Assembly: GCA_963708725.1 (NCBI GenBank)
Contig: CAVPTL010000008.1
Span: 682,001-746,000 of the forward strand
Source of the DNA: CAVPTL01 sp963708725
Lineage (GTDB): Bacteria > Actinomycetota > Thermoleophilia > Gaiellales > JAICJC01
Reading direction: 5' to 3'
DNA: 64,000 bases
Shown: positions 25,368 to 32,548 of the stretch, piece by piece
Position numbering within the stretch: position 1 is the first letter of the stretch
Layout of the letters: every line of letters begins with the position of its first letter
Made by a program: the position numbers and the translations under genes
The notes under the pieces: generated by a model
Told to the model about the DNA's origin: nothing
Databases searched by the model: none
The model's input: the letters and a program-made list of their open reading frames with translations, nothing else

Positions 25368-26426
25368 GTGATGGAGTTCGGCCTCTACACGTTTGCGGAG
25401 CGCACCCCCGATCCGCACACCGGGCGGTCGGTGAGCGCCGCCCAGCGGCTGCGTGACCTGGTCGAGGAAGCTGAGTTGGCCGACCAGCTCGGGCTCGACG
25501 TATTCGGCGTCGGTGAGCATCACCGCCCCGAGTTTGTGGTCTCGGCGCCGACCGTGGTGCTCGCGGCGATCGCGGCGCGGACGGAGCGGATCAAGCTGAC
25601 CAGCGCCGTGACCGTGCTCAGCTCCGACGACCCGGTGCGAGTGTACGAGCAGTTCTCGACGCTCGATTTGCTGTCGGGCGGGCGGGCCGAGATCATGGCC
25701 GGCCGCGGCTCCTTCATCGAGTCGTTTCCGCTGTTCGGCTATAGCCTCGATGACTACGACGATCTGTTTGCCGAGAAGCTCGACCTGCTGCTGGCGCTGC
25801 GCGAGAACGAGCGGATCACGTGGTCGGGCCTGCACCGCCCGCCGCTCGACGATCTCGGAGTGTTCCCGCAGCCCGAACAGCAGATTCCGATCTGGATCGC
25901 CGTCGGCGGCACGCCCGCCTCGGTTGTGAGAGCCGGCACACTCGGTCTGCCGATGGCACTTGCCATCATCGGCGGGCTGCCCGAGCGGTTTGCCCCGATG
26001 GCCGAGCTTCACCGGCGCGCGGCCGCCGAGGCCGGCCACGATCCGCTCCCGCTCAGCATCAACTCCCACGGATTCATCTCAGACACGCCGGAGGAGGCGA
26101 TCGAGGACACGTTCGCGTCGGTCGCCTCGGTGATGGACAGCATCGGACGGGAGCGAGGCTGGCCGCCGATGACCCGCGAGCAGTACGAGGCCTCGGCGAC
26201 GCTGCGTGGGGCGAACTTCCTGGGCAGCCCGCAACAGGTGATCGACAAGATCCTGTTCCAGCACGAGATCTTCGGACACGACCGGTTCATGCTCCAGCTG
26301 ACCGTCGGCTCGATGCCCCACGACAAGGTGATGCACGCGATCGAGCTGTACGGGACTCAGGTCGCTCCCGCGGTTCGCTCCGAACTCGCCCGTCGCGGGT
26401 ATTCTCCGGCCGAAGCGCCGACGTAG
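25368..26426 (+). CDS. LLM-class flavin-dependent oxidoreductase (luciferase-like)
   Basis: The 352-aa TIM-barrel bacterial luciferase-family protein shows FGLYTFAERTPD at the N-terminus, VFGVGEHHRPEF near 47, TSAVTVLSSDDPVRVYEQF and AGRGSFIESFPLFGY. These match the group of FMN/F420-linked LLM enzymes often annotated as alkanal monooxygenase-like. GTG 25368 or the following ATG is the start. The terminal ACG TAG lies inside the 5' strand of the tRNA-Thr acceptor stem, so the CDS overlaps the tRNA by 10 nt. Confidence 0.88.
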   Translation: MMEFGLYTFAERTPDPHTGRSVSAAQRLRDLVEEAELADQLGLDVFGVGEHHRPEFVVSAPTVVLAAIAARTERIKLTSAVTVLSSDDPVRVYEQFSTLDLLSGGRAEIMAGRGSFIESFPLFGYSLDDYDDLFAEKLDLLLALRENERITWSGLHRPPLDDLGVFPQPEQQIPIWIAVGGTPASVVRAGTLGLPMALAIIGGLPERFAPMAELHRRAAAEAGHDPLPLSINSHGFISDTPEEAIEDTFASVASVMDSIGRERGWPPMTREQYEASATLRGANFLGSPQQVIDKILFQHEIFGHDRFMLQLTVGSMPHDKVMHAIELYGTQVAPAVRSELARRGYSPAEAPT

Positions 26427-26950
26427 CTCAGTTGGTAGAGCAATTCATCTGTGTCGTAACGATCTCGGAACACTGATCGGCGAGACTCGGTAGATGATCA
26501 TCGTGAGAATGTTTCTCAATCCATTGTCGGCCGACTGGCGGGCGCAGGGGGCGCTGCGGTGGTCGGGTACTGTGATCGGGGCCGAGGGTGACGCGGCGGG
26601 CAACTCCGGCCGTCGCATTGGGAAGCGGCTTGGGCGGGCTAGGCGTTGCAGCTGGGATCGGCGTGGTCGCGGTCGGGTTGGCCGTTGCGAATGGTCTGCT
26701 CTGATCTGGCCGCAGATCGGTACGTGGGGTGTGTGTGGGCTATGCGCTTTGGGTGCGTCGATCGCGTCGCGCGAGCGCAAATCCGATCGGGTGGTTGTTT
26801 CTCGTAATGGGTGTTGAGCATCTCTCAGGGTTGTTGAATCGCGATCTATGCTGGTGATCGACGCGAGGGGTCTGGTGGCGAGTGCCGCGCTGTGGGTGGG
26901 GTACATCACTCGTAATGATGGGGTCCGGGGTTCGACTCCCCGCGTCGGCT
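26417..26950 (+). tRNA. tRNA-Thr(CGT) interrupted by 461 bp
   Basis: The 5' part (26417-26442) has acceptor GCCGACG, TA, D-arm GCTC-AGTTGGTA-GAGC and A26. The 3' part (26904-26950) has anticodon arm CATCA-CTCGTAA-TGATG, variable loop GGGTC, T-arm CGGGG-TTCGACT-CCCCG, acceptor CGTCGGC and T73. Joined, they make a perfect 73-nt tRNA-Thr with every stem paired; CCA is not encoded. The insert begins exactly between positions 26 and 27. Its left end, CATC...TCGTAA-CGAT, resembles the right-hand CATCACTCGTAATGAT, like an imperfect attachment core. Unless spliced, this gene is inactive. Confidence 0.75.
26588..26903 (+). pseudogene. Fragment of a sensor-type membrane protein inside the interrupted tRNA
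   Basis: From GTG 26588 one frame encodes VTRRATPAVALGSGLG and a hydrophobic helix, a TGA at 26702, then in the same frame GYALWVRRSRRASANPIGWL. The latter is the RRxxxNPIGW signature of actinobacterial sensor membrane domains, as in the protein at 2731. After a second stop the relationship continues in another frame (LVASAALWVGYIT) and is cut off at the tRNA anticodon arm. One stop, one frameshift and truncation mark it as dead DNA brought in by recombination. Confidence 0.5.
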
Positions 26951-27102
26951 TACACCAGGTAAGCACCGTATTTCTGCACCACCGCGTTTGCGCCGATACG
27001 TCGTCTGGCTGACCGCGTCGAGAAACTCCGATCATGAGCGCGATCGTCGCTCTCCGGATCGGCTCGCCTCGATCGGAGGTCTCGGGCTGGTAAGGTCGTG
27101 TT

Positions 27103-27126
27103 GGTGTGCCGGGAAGCCTGGTCGGC
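27103..27126 (+). promoter_or_regulatory. Conserved 24-nt leader motif, copy A
   Basis: GGTGTGCCGGGAAG, a variable base (C), then CTGGTCGGC. The RNA could fold as CCGG-GAAGN-CUGG. It ends 10 nt before the start codon of the KimA-like gene, behind a TAAGGT box. Two further copies lie at 32319 (minus) and 32512. Confidence 0.7.
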
Positions 27127-27136
27127 GTTGTTCATC

Positions 27137-28513
27137 ATGCCCGCATCCCTGGAACCCAGACCTCCGAGCCGCGTCAGGCGGATCATGCAGTCGCACACAG
27201 TGCTGCTGATCGCCTTCGCGTTCGCGGTTATGGGCGATCCGGTCTCATCGGTTGCCTATGCGATCGAGGCCGCGCTTCGCGCTCTTGGCGGCGATCTGAA
27301 GCTGCTCGTGCCTACCATGCTTTTGGTGGTGGTGATCATTGGGCTCGTGATCACCAACTACCACCGCCTGGTTGAGCGTTTCCCCGGCGGCGGTGACGCC
27401 GCCGCAACCGGTTCCGAGTTCGGGGAAGGTTGGGCGTTCATGCCGCTGGGCGCGCTGATCGTGGACTTTACGCTGACGATCGCCATCAGCGTTGCTGCCG
27501 CCGCCTCGGCCATCATCGCGTTGTTCCCGGCGACTTCATCGGCGCGGCTCGCGATCGCGATGGTTTTACTCGTGGCGGTGGCAGCGTTGACGTGGTTTGG
27601 TCACGGCGGCAGGGCGGTGTTCGCCGCCATGACGATCGCGTTCTTGGTGATAAGCACAATCGTGCTGGCGTGGGGGTTCATCGATCCACACGGCCAGGTC
27701 GAACATTCACCGCCGCAGACCGGGCACAGCTGGGCGCCGTTGGCGGTGCTGCTGGCGTTTCCGGTCGCGATGGCGCTGGCGACAGGGGTCGAGGCGCCAT
27801 CGTCGGCCATCGCCCAGCTCGGTCAGCTGAACCGCAGTCAGCGGGTGCATTTCGGCCGGGTAACGCTGTGGTTGACGCTTGGCATCGTGGGCGGATTGAC
27901 GCTCGCACTCACGGTGCTGGCCGTCCGATTGCACGTCGGCGTCCCTCCGGCAGACTCCACCCAGGTCGCCGACATCGCGCGCGCATCGGTGGGGCACGGG
28001 CCGCTGTTTGCAGCCTTCCAGGTGGCGAGCGCGGTGCTACTGCTCGCCGCCGCGTCGTCGTCGTTTCAGGCCGGCCCCGGCCTACTGAAAGCGCTCACCG
28101 GCGACGACGCCAGTCCCGGGATTCTCCCGGAATGGCTGGGTCACACGAATACCCATCACACCCCGTACTGGGGAGTTGTGGTGTTTCTCATTGCCGCCGC
28201 CGCTGTGGTCGGCGCCGCGGGCGGTCACGACCAGGAGCTGGTGTTGTTCTACGCAGTGACGGTATTTATCTCGTTCCTGTTCGGGCTGCTGGCCATGAGC
28301 CGCGTGTCCCGGCGGGCCCGAAACCGGGGCTTCCTGGTCGTCAACCTCGTCAGCATCTTTGCGGTGGGGCTGACGCTGACCATCAACCTTGCCCGGATCT
28401 ATCCGCTGGTGTCGGTCGCCGCCGCGTGCCTGATCGCACTCGCGCTTCACCGCTTGTGGACGCGTGCCGGCCGCCCCGCCGGCATCTCGGAGGCCGAATC
28501 TCACGTCGCTTAG
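27137..28513 (+). CDS. KimA-like APC-superfamily transporter A (putative K+ or amino-acid permease)
   Basis: The 458-aa, about 12-TM protein resembles the membrane core of KimA (YdaO), the K+ importer of Bacillus. Shared features: GDPVSSVAYAIEA against DALSSVAYGTEQ, the RFPGGGDA segment against YPQGGGAY, VDFTLTIAISVAAAAS against VDYILTVAVSISAGTD, GVEAPSSAIAQLG, and GGHDQELVLFYAVTVF near the end. The cytoplasmic C-terminal extension of KimA is absent. Potassium is inferred from family similarity; amino acids remain possible. ATG 27137 is chosen because upstream in-frame codons overlap the conserved leader motif. Paired in this locus with two-TM proteins and a CLC channel; an intrinsic terminator follows. 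Confidence 0.8.
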   Translation: MPASLEPRPPSRVRRIMQSHTVLLIAFAFAVMGDPVSSVAYAIEAALRALGGDLKLLVPTMLLVVVIIGLVITNYHRLVERFPGGGDAAATGSEFGEGWAFMPLGALIVDFTLTIAISVAAAASAIIALFPATSSARLAIAMVLLVAVAALTWFGHGGRAVFAAMTIAFLVISTIVLAWGFIDPHGQVEHSPPQTGHSWAPLAVLLAFPVAMALATGVEAPSSAIAQLGQLNRSQRVHFGRVTLWLTLGIVGGLTLALTVLAVRLHVGVPPADSTQVADIARASVGHGPLFAAFQVASAVLLLAAASSSFQAGPGLLKALTGDDASPGILPEWLGHTNTHHTPYWGVVVFLIAAAAVVGAAGGHDQELVLFYAVTVFISFLFGLLAMSRVSRRARNRGFLVVNLVSIFAVGLTLTINLARIYPLVSVAAACLIALALHRLWTRAGRPAGISEAESHVA

Positions 28514-28520
28514 CTCCAAT

Positions 28521-28543
28521 AGGCGCAACTCATTGCGCTTTTT
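28521..28543 (+). terminator. Intrinsic terminator after transporter A
   Basis: Stem GCGCAA/TTGCGC, extended by A-T and G-T pairs, with loop CTCA and five Ts. It lies 8 nt after the stop codon. Confidence 0.85.
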
Positions 28544-28605
28544 ACGCTGAGGGCGCAAGTCGATGGAAATCAGATGAACCGACTGATCAAGCCTCCTAGG
28601 TCGGC

Positions 28606-28785
28606 TCATCGCTTGCTACCGACGGTCCTCAGGAGTTCGCCGCAGCGCGGGCACACCGCTTCGGTCGCCGCGACGTGACCCGCGAGTTTGAATCTCGCGA
28701 GCAGCGACTTGGCAAAGCGTACCGTAGTACGGTACGATTGAGGTAGTACGTAGTGCGGTATATCCAAGTCGAGTGAGGACGCCAC
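28606..28785 (-). CDS. Possible small zinc-ribbon protein (59 aa)
   Basis: GTG 28785 opens a frame containing LDIPHYVLPQSYRT and ending AGHVAATEAVCPRCGELL plus ten residues. The single CPRCG knuckle and compact ending look protein-like. Against it are a weak ribosome-binding site, the absence of a second Cys pair, and the operator-like palindrome lying inside the frame. It would be divergent from the adjacent two-TM gene, with starts 2 bp apart. Confidence 0.3.
   Translation of the reverse strand: MASSLDLDIPHYVLPQSYRTTVRFAKSLLARFKLAGHVAATEAVCPRCGELLRTVGSKR
28718..28736. promoter_or_regulatory. Perfect 19-bp palindrome, likely operator
   Basis: CGTACCGTAGTACGGTACG is perfect, with a related half-site TAGTACGTAGTGCGGTA just downstream (28744-28760). 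It overlaps a weak promoter candidate (TTGAGG...TATCCA) for the gene at 28787. TetR- or GntR-type binding is plausible. Confidence 0.5.
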
Positions 28786-28786
28786 G

Positions 28787-29533
28787 GTGCGACCACCGAT
28801 GGAAGAGTTCGTGGGAGGACAAGCGCGGGTCGCGGATTCGTGGATCGAGGACGGTCTTGCCGACCTCTCGACTGCGCTGGCTTGGCGCCGCCGCCTCGTC
28901 TACGTCGCGGTTGTGATCGGTTTCGCCATCGTGGCGAGCCTGGGGTGGCGTGCCACAGATTCGGGTGGGTTGGCTCCAAACATCGCTCCGCTTCTGGGGT
29001 TAGCAGCCTGCGGCGCTGCCCTCGGTTACTGCTGGTTGCGTCACCAGGACGTGATCGCTGCGGCGGACGATGTGATTCTTGCGGAGGTTTCGGGTGGCGA
29101 TGAATCTGCCGCGCACCGCGCGGTCGCGAAGCGAGTTCGTTCTCTCGAGAGTCGGCGGTACCGAGAAAGCCTCGCCGAAGAGTTGCGCTGGCAGCTTCGA
29201 CTTGCCGACGAGGCTGCCGTGGCGGAAACGGCGGGCGCACGACCCGTTCGGATCTCGACGCTGAATCCCGAGCAGCGAAGGGCGCTGATAGCCGATCGAG
29301 CGCACGTCACGGCCATGGCCGACACCGTCGAACTCAACGAGGTTGATCCGCGTGCCTTGATCCTGCTTTGGAGGGTCAGTGATTCCAGCCCGATGTCAGC
29401 CGCTGATCACCCGAACTCGGGAGCGACCCTCACCCGACGGCTCCGCCAAGCTTGGATGCTCCTCAATCGCCCTGCCAACGCGCCCAGCAGTCCCAGAGCA
29501 TTGACCACCGGTATCCGTGCCGTCGCCTCGTGA
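28787..29533 (+). CDS. Two-TM protein, paralogue A of a three-member local family
   Basis: The 248-aa protein has a short cytoplasmic N-terminus, two TM helices (about 35-53 and 67-85) and a soluble C-terminal helical domain. The domain contains AKRVRSLESRRYRESLAEEL and VRISTLNPEQRRALI. It aligns with the proteins at 31516 and 33955 through the pattern of a basic helix, R/Y-R-x-SLA-x-x-L, a P...V-x-L-x-Q/R-N segment, and a D-P/R-x-A-L-x-L-R patch. I do not recognise a named family. GTG start behind GAGG. Its stop overlaps the CLC start (GTGA), so it is co-translated with the channel. Confidence 0.65.
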   Translation: MRPPMEEFVGGQARVADSWIEDGLADLSTALAWRRRLVYVAVVIGFAIVASLGWRATDSGGLAPNIAPLLGLAACGAALGYCWLRHQDVIAAADDVILAEVSGGDESAAHRAVAKRVRSLESRRYRESLAEELRWQLRLADEAAVAETAGARPVRISTLNPEQRRALIADRAHVTAMADTVELNEVDPRALILLWRVSDSSPMSAADHPNSGATLTRRLRQAWMLLNRPANAPSSPRALTTGIRAVAS

Positions 29534-31461
29534 TTCGGCGATGGTCGCGGCACGCGCCGCTTGAGCCACTCTCCAGAGTGACCGGGTATCAGAAGCGGGC
29601 AGCCGTGCTGCATTCGCGCGGGCGCCGTAGCGTAAAACAGATTTGCGCAACCTCGCCCGGGTTGATGGGTTTGGGGTTGCTCGTGGGGGTGGCGGGCGGT
29701 CTCGGCGCGATCGCCTTTCGCGAGTTGATCGTCGCTGTTACCAACGTGGCCACCGGCCAAAGTGATTACGGCCTCGCTGGGCGGGTTTCCAACCCGCATC
29801 TTCCTGGGCTGGGAGTCTGGTTCGTGGTGCTCGCCCCGGTGTTGGGTGGGTTGTTGTACGGCCCGTTGATTAGCCGTTTCGCGCCCGAAGCTCGCGGCCA
29901 TGGTGTGCCCGAGGTGATGCTGGCCGTATCCGAGAATGGGGGCCGCATCCGGCCCCGGGTCGCCGCGGTGAAGGCGCTCGGCTCGGCGCTCTGCATCGGT
30001 ACAGGAGGGTCGGTCGGCCGCGAGGGGCCGATCGTCCAGATTGGCTCCGCGATGGGATCGGGCCTCGGCCAACTGTTAGATCTGCCGGAGTCGAGGGTGC
30101 GACTGTTGGTGGCGTGCGGAGCGGCAGCCGGGATCGCAGCGACCTTCAACGCACCGATCGCCGGCGTGTTTTTCGCACTTGAGCTGATCCTCGGCGAGTT
30201 TGAGGTCGAGGCGTTCGGTGTTGTGGTGCTCGCTTCCGTGACCGCCGACGTGATCGGCCGCGCTGCGTTCGGCTCCGACCCCTTTCTCACACTTCCAACC
30301 TTCCATCAGCAATCGCTTTGGGAGTACGCACTCTGCGTGGGCTTGGGTGTTGCCGCCGCGGTGGCCGCGACTGGGTTCGTGGGCATCTTGTACGGCTTTG
30401 AGGATGTCGCAGACAGGATCTGGACGGGGCCACGGTGGCTTCGTCCCGCCGTCGGCGGCTTGCTGCTCGGCGGTCTTCTTCTCATGCTGCCCCAGATGTA
30501 TGGAGTCGGTTATCCCGTGCTGCAACATGCCGTCGGTGGGGGCTACGCCCTGTGGTTTCTGATCGGGTTGCTCGTGGGCAAACTCGTGGCGACCAGTCTC
30601 ACCATCGCCATCGGCGGGTCAGGAGGCGTGTTCGCGCCGTCGTTGTTCATGGGAGCCATGCTCGGCACCGCCTATGGAGACACCGTCTCACGGTTCGCAC
30701 CCCATTTCGCCGGTCAGCCCGGGACGTACGGTCTACTGGGAATGGGCGCGTTCTTCGCTGCCGCATCACGCGCACCGATCACCGCGGTTCTGATCATTTT
30801 CGAGCTCACCGGGGACTATCACGTCATCTTGCCGTTGATGGTCGCAATCGTGGTCGCCACCTGGATGGCCTCCAAGATCGCCGAGGACTCGATCTACACG
30901 CTCAAACTCCGGCGACGCGGCATCGACATCCTCAACCGCCGTGCCCCGCCACTCCAACAGATTACGGTCGAACGCGCGATGTCCGCACCACCCGAGCCGA
31001 TTTCCGCACACGCCACGCTACCCGAGCTCGTAAGCCGCTTTACTGCGGAGCGAGCCAGCTCGTTACCGGTAACAGACACAAATGGCTACGCCGGCGTGGT
31101 CACTCTCACCGCGGCTCGACAGAGCCGTCGCCGAACAACGCCACAGCTATCACGCCTCAGACGTCGCCAACCACCCACCAACTCTGATCCCCGATCAAAA
31201 ACTCGGCGCCAGCCTGGAACATCTCCTCGCGGAAGAACCTGGCGGCCTTCCCGTGCTCTCGTCCAACAACCAGCTCATCGGCTGGATCACCGATCGAGAC
31301 GTCCTCACTGCCTACCGCCACCATCTCAACCCCACCGAGAACAACCACACCCCAACGCCAACCAAACACCACGACACGACGGTCAACTCCGAACACCGAC
31401 CGAACCACGAAGTCGCCGCCAAGGGACGTACGCCATGAACTCGACCACGTGGGCACGTTGA
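29530..31461 (+). CDS. CLC-family chloride channel/antiporter with C-terminal CBS domains (frameshift in the second CBS)
   Basis: CLC signatures are complete: GTGGSVGREGPIVQIGSA (gating Glu in GREGP, about 165), AAGIAATFNAPIAGVFFALE, SGGVFAPSLFMGAMLG, and AAASRAPITAVLIIFELTG. About 450 residues of membrane domain are followed by a CBS region starting VERAMSAPPEPISAHATL. Near 31105-31130 the CBS similarity jumps to the +1 frame, which carries HSYHASDVA and LIGWITDRDVL and ends at 31438. The gene is thus shifted by one base, or mis-sequenced. Start taken at GTG 29530 because it overlaps the previous stop. It may supply counter-anion movement for the adjacent cation transporters. Confidence 0.82.
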   Translation: MIRRWSRHAPLEPLSRVTGYQKRAAVLHSRGRRSVKQICATSPGLMGLGLLVGVAGGLGAIAFRELIVAVTNVATGQSDYGLAGRVSNPHLPGLGVWFVVLAPVLGGLLYGPLISRFAPEARGHGVPEVMLAVSENGGRIRPRVAAVKALGSALCIGTGGSVGREGPIVQIGSAMGSGLGQLLDLPESRVRLLVACGAAAGIAATFNAPIAGVFFALELILGEFEVEAFGVVVLASVTADVIGRAAFGSDPFLTLPTFHQQSLWEYALCVGLGVAAAVAATGFVGILYGFEDVADRIWTGPRWLRPAVGGLLLGGLLLMLPQMYGVGYPVLQHAVGGGYALWFLIGLLVGKLVATSLTIAIGGSGGVFAPSLFMGAMLGTAYGDTVSRFAPHFAGQPGTYGLLGMGAFFAAASRAPITAVLIIFELTGDYHVILPLMVAIVVATWMASKIAEDSIYTLKLRRRGIDILNRRAPPLQQITVERAMSAPPEPISAHATLPELVSRFTAERASSLPVTDTNGYAGVVTLTAARQSRRRTTPQLSRLRRRQPPTNSDPRSKTRRQPGTSPRGRTWRPSRALVQQPAHRLDHRSRRPHCLPPPSQPHREQPHPNANQTPRHDGQLRTPTEPRSRRQGTYAMNSTTWAR

Positions 31462-31515
31462 CACTCGTAGTTATCGCCGTCGGGATGGCGATCGTCGGCA
31501 TCGACTGGCTGATAC

Positions 31516-32199
31516 TCAGCTTCGAACCCGCTCGGCGCTTGAGTCCCGCGCTTCGGCTTCAGACCGGTCGATCATGGAGAGCACCCGATGGAGCCTTACC
31601 GAGTATTGCTCCTGTGCCTGCCGCCACGACTCGTATGTTCCACAGAACGGGGTTGGCGAGTTGTAGCGGAGCGTGCGCTCCAAAAGCAGTGCAGCACACG
31701 GGTCACACGGCCCGTCTTCGAGATTGGCAATGATCCGTCGAAGCACGTCGGCGTTCTGCCTTAGCGTCGTGGTGCTGACATACGGCTGGGGGTATCCCAC
31801 CGGGTCATCCCGGGTCTGCGACAGATCAAGATCCTGTTGGCATAGCCGAGCCAAGGCGACTCGATGCTTGTACGACTCGAGGTACGCAATCCGGCGGGCG
31901 ACAAAACGGCTCGTGGCGTCCACCCGCCCATCACACCGGAACCCCTGCTCGATCAGTCTGTCGGCGTGTCGGAGTGCCCGATCGTGCTCGATCAGTCCGA
32001 CTGCACTCGCGACCAACGTTCCGAGGCTCGCGAGCACAACGACCACGCTGGTGATCGGTTCGGGCTCGTGGATGGGCGCAACGACCACACCGGCTGCCAC
32101 ACCAGCAACCAGCGCCATTGCGAACGCCTGACGAGCTGCGGCGCGTGTAGTCGCGTTCGCGGATGCCAGATCCGCCCCTGGCCAGGAGACTCGGCTCAC
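31516..32199 (-). CDS. Two-TM protein, paralogue B
   Basis: The 227-aa protein has two TM helices (about 24-42 and 50-70), then a soluble domain with ARRIAYLESYKHRVALARL, YVSTTTLRQNADVLRRII and a proline-containing stretch, matching the family at 28787 and 33955. Encoded opposite the CLC gene and divergent from transporter B. GTG 32199 overlaps the TGA of a 37-codon upstream ORF that follows leader motif copy C. Function unknown; an accessory or regulatory role for the neighbouring transporters is inferred from repeated pairing. Confidence 0.65.
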   Translation of the reverse strand: MSRVSWPGADLASANATTRAAARQAFAMALVAGVAAGVVVAPIHEPEPITSVVVVLASLGTLVASAVGLIEHDRALRHADRLIEQGFRCDGRVDATSRFVARRIAYLESYKHRVALARLCQQDLDLSQTRDDPVGYPQPYVSTTTLRQNADVLRRIIANLEDGPCDPCAALLLERTLRYNSPTPFCGTYESWRQAQEQYSVRLHRVLSMIDRSEAEARDSSAERVRS

Positions 32200-32309
32200 A
32201 GCGACCCCTCAAGAGCAGGCATACGCTGGAATTCTCCGCCACGCCGCCCGCGGCAACGACTGGGCGTCCGTTCGAACCGATCGTCATCTCGGTGTGCTCG
32301 TGGGCTCAC
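32196..32309 (-). CDS. Short coupled ORF between leader motif C and paralogue B (37 aa)
   Basis: GAGGTGATC precedes GTG 32309, and the frame ends in TGA overlapping the next start (GTGA). The peptide is Arg-rich (RFERTPSRCRGRRGG). Good ribosome-binding site and coupling argue for translation. Alternatively it is a lengthened N-terminus lost by frameshift. No homology known. Confidence 0.35.
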   Translation of the reverse strand: MSPRAHRDDDRFERTPSRCRGRRGGEFQRMPALEGSL

Positions 32310-32318
32310 GATCACCTC

Positions 32319-32342
32319 GCCGACCAGACTTCCCGGCACACC
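32319..32342 (-). promoter_or_regulatory. Conserved 24-nt leader motif, copy C
   Basis: On the minus strand: GGTGTGCCGGGAAG, T, CTGGTCGGC. A TAGAAT box lies 14 nt upstream, which would put the motif near the transcript 5' end. Confidence 0.7.
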
Positions 32343-32511
32343 TTCTGACTACCGCGATTCTATCACCGTCTACCCCGCGTCAGCGGCCAACGCCCTGGCC
32401 GTAGTGGTCGACCTGAGAGCGGGATCGTCGGCCAGGGTGCCGGCGCGAAATCTTAAGCCCGGCTTCAGGCCGGCTTGGCTATGGTCGGAGCGTTCGCCCA
32501 ACGCGACTAAT

Positions 32512-32535
32512 GGTGTGCCGGGAAGACTGGTCGGC
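32512..32535 (+). promoter_or_regulatory. Conserved 24-nt leader motif, copy B
   Basis: GGTGTGCCGGGAAG, A, CTGGTCGGC. It is followed by AAAGGGA and the GTG start 13 nt downstream. A hairpin (AAGCC-C-GGC/GCC-GGCTT, 32455-32476) lies upstream in the same divergent gap. Confidence 0.7.
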
Positions 32536-32548
32536 AAAGGGACTGACC

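Noticed and set aside
26417..26950. Group I or archaeal-type intron in the tRNA
   Set aside because: The junction is at 26/27 rather than in the anticodon loop. I found no group I core motifs, and the insert carries decayed protein-coding sequence. Recombination explains it better.
27103..27126. ydaO-type c-di-AMP riboswitch for the KimA-like gene
   Set aside because: The motif is only 24 nt and the flanks of its three copies are unrelated, so it is not the large, conserved ydaO structure.
31449..31733. Plus-strand frame with one hydrophobic helix after the CLC gene
   Set aside because: It overlaps the two-TM B gene for most of its length and has no conserved sequence past the helix.
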